From Hofstenia miamia (Eukaryota > Xenacoelomorpha > Acoela): DNA of 64,000 nucleotides. The position numbers were made by a program, and so were the translations under genes. Where the stretch lies: NCBI GenBank assembly GCA_004352715.1, contig SCFE01000031.1, positions 2,070,919 through 2,134,918 on the forward strand. Direction: 5' to 3'. Numbering within the stretch: position 1 is the stretch's first letter; every line of letters starts with the position of its first letter. Below the pieces are notes generated by a model, which saw only the letters and a list, made by a program, of their open reading frames with translations, had not been told where the DNA came from and ran no database searches. Below, one piece after another: positions 51,101 through 60,100 of this stretch.

Positions 51101-54100
51101 CTCATTGATGATAGACTCCTGACTAATTATGCGATGTAGTGTGGTGGGTATCTCTTCATTGCTTAGTTGAGAAAGTCGTTTCATTTGCTCTAAACGCTCC
51201 AATCGGCCAAACATTTCATCAAGCTCTTGCGATTCCTTGATGTCGGAAAGTGGACGATTGGGGTGGCGGAGTGGAGACACATCAGAATCGGTTAGTTGAC
51301 CAAGCAAAGTGAACGTTTGAACACCCTTATCCGCTCTTGTACATCGGTCGAACTCATACTAAGCAATATGAACACCATTTTAATGCTGAACAGACTATAA
51401 CCAACCACGTCATATTTAAAAATCTTAACAACAGACAAATTGGCGGTTCACATTTAAATCGAGCCAATTATTTTAATCACATAGTGCGAAGTTTACAGAT
51501 ATCATTTTTACATTGTGTATAAGCGGCAACCCATACTTTTAAACAAAATTTTATCTTTACAGGTGAAGCTTATACACGAGGATTATATATATATATATAT
51601 ATATATATATACTAATCGAGAAAAAATTAATGCAACACAAGTTGTCTTTGTTTATTCTGTCCAATAATGATTCGCCTAATTTTTGAGGGATGGACTACAA
51701 CAAATTTGAGCGCTTTGAATAACAATTGAAAACATGTATGTAACGTCTTATAAATTTAATTATAATTTTTATATTAAAATTGAGAGGAAGTTTTTGTCAA
51801 CAGAATCTGCGATGTTTAGATGAAAACGGGTTCAACAGCTTAGATTATTCAGAATAAACACCAAAACTCATTGTGACGTAATGCTGTAAATCAAATTTTA
51901 AACATGAAATTGAAAGACAAGTCTGACCAATAGAAAAGCGCTGCTAGAAAAATACACATCCGCCCAATAAATTAATATTGAATTGTTTAACTACGCAAGA
52001 ATGAAAACATTGATAAGGGCAATTGGAGAAAAAATTCAGTGATATTAACAGGGAATGATTGTAAAAATCTTACGCCTGCATTGGTTTATGTGCAATATAA
52101 ATAATCCTTAACTAAGTGGGGGATTTTTACAAAGCACTAAAACGGTCAAATGCACTCACAGTAAAGCTATTAATATTATATAATAGCAAGACATTATTTG
52201 CACTTAAACCTTCAAATTCAATAAATCACAAGAAATTGCTAATTGCAATATTTTTGTAAAATCGAGTTTCATTATAATTTATGGTGTTCGTAACGTGAAA
52301 TAGCTACCTGATCGGAGAGTCCGTAGTCTTCACTAAGGTCTGAGCTGAATCCAGAGGTAATGCTCGAATTAGCGCGACGATTGTGAACAGGGAAGTGGTT
52401 GTAATGAGTAGAATTTGACACTACATCAAAATTACATGATGTGATCGCACTCGCAGTCTAAAATCATCATTTATCATAAAATGTATGGAACTAATCAGAG
52501 GCATGCAGATATATTTGAGACATTTATGTTTTAAAAACGTGTTGAGCAATTCTAAAGAAAGCAAAATACTCGATGCAAAAAGTGGGTTTCAGCAACAAAT
52601 ATGGTATAAAATTAAGTTTTCAGGAGTCTGGAAGATATTGTTGGACTCCGGACGGAAGTAATATATGTCTATTATGAAATTCAACAAACTTGTCGAAAAT
52701 TTCGTTTAATGTTGAATATATTTAGCTGTTTATAATATTGCTACATAAATTTTACAAATATATTTATAAAAGCTGAGGCAATATTTGTTAGTTTTCTAAA
52801 CAACAGGTTTCTCTTAATAAAACCACCTTGATTTTTGGTGTTTGAGGAGCATCATTCAGGTGTTGATCGAGTTTTTCAGGTATCGATGATTTACGCGATG
52901 ACGGTGAGAGATTACAAGAGACATTCTCACGGCTGGTTGCAGTAGATTTCTAAATGTTGAAGATATCACATCAACCGCATAACTTCAGTAGAAAATTTGT
53001 AATTAGTAACTTTCATTATATACTCATTATTAAACCAATGTACTATCACAGTTACCATCGGGCTTTAGGCTTAAAACCCTACCCTAATTATCCATAACCC
53101 TAATGCACCATCGCGATCCGAAGAGTGTCTTACCCAAAATGGAATCGGTCCGTAACAAAAAACAACTACAGATCCGATGTCTAACCAAAAATCGGGTCAA
53201 GTATGAGAACTCAGTGCCATCGACCACCAAAACTTGGGGCGGGGACAACTGATTTCCCCTTTGATAAAAGAATATAATTTTGAATTCGTAGAAGCCTTGC
53301 CCTGAATCGATCTAATTTACAGTTGAAGGCCACAAAAATAAATTAAAAATTCTGAGATATTTTGAAAAAATTGGGGCGCTGCGGACCTATGGCGAGACTG
53401 TACAGTCTGGTGTGAACCCATTCAAAATATATTCAGAAAAGTTTTGCTTACCAAGTAATATTAACGTCATAGTTAAATTGTAGCATTTATTATTACAGAA
53501 ATAACGCGAAATTATTAATGTTAGAAACGCCAACTCAAATCTACACGAATCAAAAAATATCAACAGACTCAAAAACTAACCCGAAATTAGGCGGGTTGAA
53601 TTTGGGAACTCTGCCTACTAGTTCGGGCATACTGTGAATACTACAAATGGAGAATTTATTTATTCACAATTATAAACGGAAAATGATAAAATGTTATTAA
53701 GTCAGCCAAATGAACTCCATTGTTCAAAATATTCGCAGTATAAGCCATTTCAAGATTATTGATAAGCGAAAGGTTGGATATTATTGTTCTTAACGCGGAG
53801 TGAAATCAATCAGTGACGATGAATAAATTTATGGAGATTTATCTGAGAGAATATTCTTTACAAATTATTAAACCAAGAGGCTACTGCAGCTAAGCATGAC
53901 TTTTTAATTTAAAATTATAATTCACAATAAAATATTAATATTTAATAAAGAAAAGCGATTATATATTTATAAATGACCAATTACAATGACGTAATCAAAT
54001 TGGAGAACAGCCACCTCTGGAAATCGAGTAAATTATTCCTAAAAACTCGTCTACCGACAAGGCTGCACGACTAGCTACTGTTGCATTGATGTTAAATCCC

Positions 54101-57100
54101 AAGGATTTAATCTAGGAGATTCTTAAAATAATCTTAGACATTAGTGCTACTAATCGGCATGTGGAAGCTTATACTTTTTTTCTAAGGCTTCTAACATTAA
54201 GACGGAATTGAAACTTTATTTGTCAATCACATTTTTCTTGGCAAAAATGTTTCAACAAACTGTCTAAGATTTTGAGATATTAGGTCTTAGTCCTAACGAT
54301 GAAAATAAATGTGCGTTTGAAGTGTATGATAGGCGGTGGAATCTCATGTTGAGTTGCGGTTATTGCATTGTGTAAATATAATTGTTTACAAAAAGGTTGA
54401 TATATTAAAACATGGAGTCAGCTACAGATGCACAATTCATCAAGCAAATCAAATTTGTGCACCGATGACGTCAAAGAGCACTTAAGTGAAGAGACTCATC
54501 TACCACTCAATTTGATTGCGTTTGATGCTTATACCAATTTTTTCCAATTGTTACGACATCTCCATACTGTACAAACTTTATCCAAGTGTGGGCGTCAGAA
54601 TGAAATTAAGAGGCTGCAAAAATAAAAGTGAAAATAAATGTGGAGCAGCATGATTCGCCTGAAAGCAATTAGAAGCGAAGAACAAAATCACAAATAATAT
54701 CTACAACGATGTGAGTGATTGGAATTGATTACCCTCGATAGGAAAAGGCAATAAATTATCATGTCAAACCATAACCAAAATTACCATCAACACCATTGAT
54801 GACATTCGCCAAGCGCAACTGCACTACCGGCGATCGTCAAATGTTCACATTCGTAAGAAACGAGACCTTTAAGACAGGTAAATACTAAAGATTGCCTATT
54901 TGAATCAATAAAAAAGTTTTTAACAAACGGAAACCAGTTTACTGCACTTTAAATTCGTTATGAAATTTACGGTAATAAAAAATACAGTATTACCAAACAT
55001 TTAGTACAATTTGTGAGCCAGACACTCACCACGTTATTTTTCAAAAAAATACAAAAGTTGGTCTAGTTAAGTTTATGGAAAAGATTGGATATGAACAAAT
55101 AAATAAAAATAAAAATTTATTTTTTAAGTTGCTTCCTGTGCTTTATCCTTTGTTGAGTCGCATATGGAGTTTCATTCCTGGCATACTAACTACTACAACC
55201 CTGGAAGTCTTACCATCGTTGTTATAATTCCATAGTTTAAATGACATATTCAACTTGAAATATTCTAGCTTAAGAACGGACCGAATATCACAGCCGTACA
55301 AGTACCTGAATAATTGAACCCGTACTTTATAATCGGAACATTCCAGGGCTTCAGCAGATTCGTATTGTTAAACTAAAGCTCTCTGTTTAAATTCAAAATA
55401 GAGTGTTTGACAGCACATGCTTCATTAATCTCCGAATTTGTTAGTGGACAGAGTATTTTTGGGAAATTTTGATGGAAAATAGTAGTCGTAGATTATTATC
55501 AGGCGCGAAGCCTCAATAAAAGTGATTGAAATTAAATGAAAAGTAAAACCTTGCTTTTAGCATCGATTGAAGTAATTTTAGGAGAAATGAAGAACGTAGT
55601 TATGAGAATTGTTTTAGTGTAGTGAAGCATCACGTTCGATAGTTGTCGACATTTAACTTTTTAATGTAGATTTTAAACAATTTCGCTAGCAGCAGAAACG
55701 GATAAACAATTTCTGTTAATAACCTACTTTAATTGCACATTACATACGAGTTATCTACTCTACTGATTTATCTACGTTCACCCTAGAGCAGCGACTTAAC
55801 AGTTTATACAAAAGACCAGGTCAATTTTAACAATTTTAAATTCGCTACATACAAGCATATTGAGTTGGTAAGCGATACTATATGTGCTACCAAGGCTTAA
55901 TTAAGATACGGCCAAGTCATCCGCAGCGAGCGATAAAACTAGGAGGTGACTGAAAAATCAACAGTTAGAATTTACTGTGAAAGGAAACAATCTTAATTTC
56001 GTAGTAAGTTTGTTTCTACTCCTTAATACTAATAAAAAATATACTATGGACCATATCAGAATCTTTTTCAACAAAAATTTTTTTTTACTCCTGTTCTAAA
56101 CATTACTTCTGCGTAATCGCTAATTTCATTGAGAACTACGTCGTCTACACATTTGATAAACCTCGCCTTCTATTTCAGTACAATGTTGCGGATGACCTGG
56201 CCGTATTTTAAGTAGGCCATGGTGACTCTGGCTAGAGAGTCATTAAAAAATCGTCATAAATGTTCATTAAATTGAAAAAAAAAAATTTAAACTTGAGAAT
56301 AATTGATTTTCGATAGAGTGAGTAAAGTTTAACACACATTGAGAAAGCAGTAAGAAAAGTTGTATTATGATTGGTAATGACTTATTAAAACGTACAATTT
56401 ATCTTCAATGCGAAATCTACGTTTATTTGAAATGAGAACGATTGTTGATAAAAGACAAATAGAGACAGAATATAATGGATAAAAAACTTTGAAGCGATAA
56501 CTGCGAAAGAGCTATAAAACGGAATAACTCGATTATTAGAAATTAAAATCTACGATATAAAAAGTCATTCGGCGTGGAAAGAGAGTGCGAGTGATCGGTG
56601 TATTTTCATAACACTGTCACCAATTGACAAACAAACTACAACGCAATTGTAAGCCGCGGAAAGGGACTTCATCCAAAGTGACACAATGGGAACTCTTGCC
56701 TCAGCAACTAATATTCAAATAAAACGCCGGGGAAGTTGAAAGCCAAGCGAGTCCTTGAGTTTTATTATTTCAAAGATACACATGCGGAGCAATAAAAATT
56801 AATCAAGGAAAATGCCATCCTCAAATCAAGCAAAGTTAGTAAGCACTACAAAACAAATTTCAAGGAAATCATGGACTAGAAAACGATTCTATTTCACTAA
56901 ATATACTTTTAATAGCTTTCACGGTTCAAATAACCTCGGTGTATGACACTTTCATCATTTATTGAGATCAATAGTGTTCTTGAATAAAAAGTTTACCAAA
57001 TTGTAACTGGTTGTAAATAGGAAATTACTTAAACAAAAAATACAAAAACGAGCTGTTTGTAATTGTTTACCAAGGAATCATGTAATTTTGCGTACAAAAT

Positions 57101-60100
57101 TTTTTTAATAACAGCTGAAAATTCAGTGGAGAAAACGTTGAAACGCTTATAGTAAACACAACTCTTGTTATGAGCTAACAAAAGTGTGAAGATTAAGTGA
57201 GTCTGCTAATTTAATGCCAACATCCAACCAATATGCTAACTTAGTAATAGTAAATTCGGAAACATGACTGAAAGTATACCCATACCCCATGATATATTGA
57301 AAAAATCATTTACACTATACACTCATTAATTATTTATGCAAATTTATTTTGATTACAGGTATAGTGTCATGTAGTGTGTAATGCATTTCTTACACAATAA
57401 ACAAAAGAAACTGCGAATATCAAGGCAAGATAAACAGCTCATACCCTTCTCAATTATGCTTAATAACAAGTGAAAAAGTGATTTGTAAATTAATTGCTTT
57501 TTGTTATTTTTTGTCTTGTAATATACGTTTTCTCGCTCTCTGTATTACTCACAATAAATTTGATTCAGATGATGACTGCTTGAAATTTGATTTTATTAAC
57601 CCTTTCACTGTCTATGCCCCATATATGGGTCACGGTGACAAATTACTCATAAGCCTGTGCTCCATATTTGGGTCACTCGACAATTTAAAAAAAATGAACA
57701 AAAGCATGTGAGGTATTTCCTGAAAAATGGCTTAGTTAGTGAAAGGATTATTAAAGATTCAGATAAGGATTAAAAATGTTCTCCAGCAAGAGTGTGAGTG
57801 TAATGCAGAGCCATGAGATATTTGGTTTGCAAGAATTTTAGAGACAACATTGATTAATATGTTTATATTTTCAAAATCAATCAAATAATAATTTCTTCTT
57901 ACACTAATTACATATTGTATAAAACAGCATCGCAACACTAATTAGAGTAGAAGTCTTAAAATTGTACTGGTTAATTAGTTTTTTCATTCCTATGGTATTG
58001 ATATTAGTATTATCAAAGAAAAAAAATTAAATTTTGATGTTTCGATTAGACTTGTAAGAGATTATGGGATTTTTCTCATTCATAGTAATTTGACAGGCTA
58101 TATTCTTGATAGGACTATCCGTAGGAATACGACAAGTGGACAATGCACTGATACGCAAAGAAATTACGTTCCCAAATGTAGAATTAACAATCACTGAGAC
58201 ACATATTTCTATATCTCTATCAAGTTATTTCTCAACTTTACGAAAACATCACATTAGAGAGTTTAAGCATAGCTCTTTTATAGATCTACATAGATAAATA
58301 AATATCCATTTGATCTACAAAGCAACCACGTTCATTCATAACAAAGTTCAAATTAATCTATTTTACAAGCTACACCACACTCAAAGTGGCCAAATATTGA
58401 TAATTTTTTAATGACAATCATAAAGTGGTTTTTACAAAAGAAAATGTTATTAACTTCTTACTCATGTAATGAATAGACCAGTGAATTTTTGAATGCCCAT
58501 TAACTATGAAATATTGTCAGCGATAATATGATCATCAGTCCCACTACTACAATTAGATTAGTTCTATAACATTTTATCTACTACTTCATTGGTACTGAGG
58601 TGAAGATGGGATGAACTTGAAAATCCTTGATCTCGACATGGTCATAAGCCTGATTGCGGTAGCTTACAAATTCTCATAAAATAAGATTCTCGAAGCACTG
58701 TATCACTACTGAAACCATAAATACACATAAATGGAAATAAAACAGCAAATATCTGAAAAGTATTCTATTATGAATAACAAATTTGTAAGCATTTGTGTAG
58801 AAATCATATCACAGTATTTGATGCACTAATTTTAAGCTCTGCCAAGAATCGGTTACAACATGAGAAATATCGTTCTACCTTTACAAAATGCGCACAAGTG
58901 GCTGGATGAGGATCATTCAAATCACTATTCAATTTCGTTTTAAATGTAACTCCTAGACGAGCATTCATTTGATGCATATATCTGTCTGCGTTTTCCCATT
59001 ATATAGAACACAAGTGTGAAATGTCAATTCAATCAAAAATGATATTTTAAGTACATATATGTTCAATAAGTTTACTTTACAGGTACACTACATTTACGGT
59101 CGATAATTAGTGACTATAGCATTAACAGTATTGAATTGTGTATTACATCTCCCACAAAACCAATTGAAAGTGTATTTTTAGATAATCCCATTCATTATTC
59201 AACAAATTGAAACTTGAAAACCCACCGCCCAAAATGTTCGAATAATCGAGAGAATACTGTTGTATAGTTTGTAGTTTGGATAAAGCCGAAAAATAACTGA
59301 AACTCTGAGAAAAACGAAATCAAATAATAAATGGTTATTAGTGAAATTGTCAATCAATTACTCGATAGAAAGAGTATGTAAACAGATATACCCATCCATC
59401 ATTAAGATTTAAAATTAAAACCAATTGCATGTAAAACGAACCAGTTTTTCATTTGCAGTGATGATCGCCTGTGCTACAGTTCGCAACGATGCTAAGCTGA
59501 CAGCTTGTGATGAGGGGAGTTTAGTTGTGAAATCCGGTGGAGAGTACAGTGATACGTGGCAATTCCAACCTGTTTCCAAACCAAGCTTTTCTAAAATAAT
59601 TTAGGCATTTATAAGCATTCAGCAAAATCTCATTTGCGAAATACATTGTTGTTACCAAATATTGATGGAATATATTTAAAATTAAAATTACCTGCAAACA
59701 CCCTGCTTCGCAATTCATTTTCATAAGAAAAATGAACGAAACGGACACACGTATTCTGAAACTTTTCTATCATGTCTTGTACGTGTGGAATTGCGGGATA
59801 TTGCATTACTACCATTCCCAGAAAAATCTGACCTGATTGAGCTCTAAAATATGCATTTCACTTGAGGAAATTATAACAATTGAATATTTTTACAAATTCC
59901 TTAAGTAGTTGATTAAAAGATGTTCATACCAGGGTTTACGAGAGGTCGATAAAGTTGGTCTCGAGTCTCGTCTGTCAAAAAAGTCACGTGTCTCGGTCTC
60001 AGCCGAGACCAAGCTTAAGGTCTCGTTTATTCGGCTAATGACGTAAGAATTCGAATAATTGCAATGAAATAATCCTCGTTTTGAGCCAATGGTTTTGAAG

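Larger units (their letters stand above)
52950..59441 (-). other. TMEM94 intron (6.5 kb)
   Basis: Contains MITEs at 55891-56221 and 57600-57746. A 65-codon plus-strand frame at 54428-54625 is followed at once by AATAAA but resembles nothing I know. Confidence 0.55.

Noticed and set aside
54428-54625. 65-codon plus-strand ORF with AATAAA just after the stop
   Set aside because: No similarity I recognise and no splice or promoter support; kept only as a note.
57478-57711. 77-codon plus-strand frame
   Set aside because: Half of it is the piggyBac-like MITE 57600-57746.
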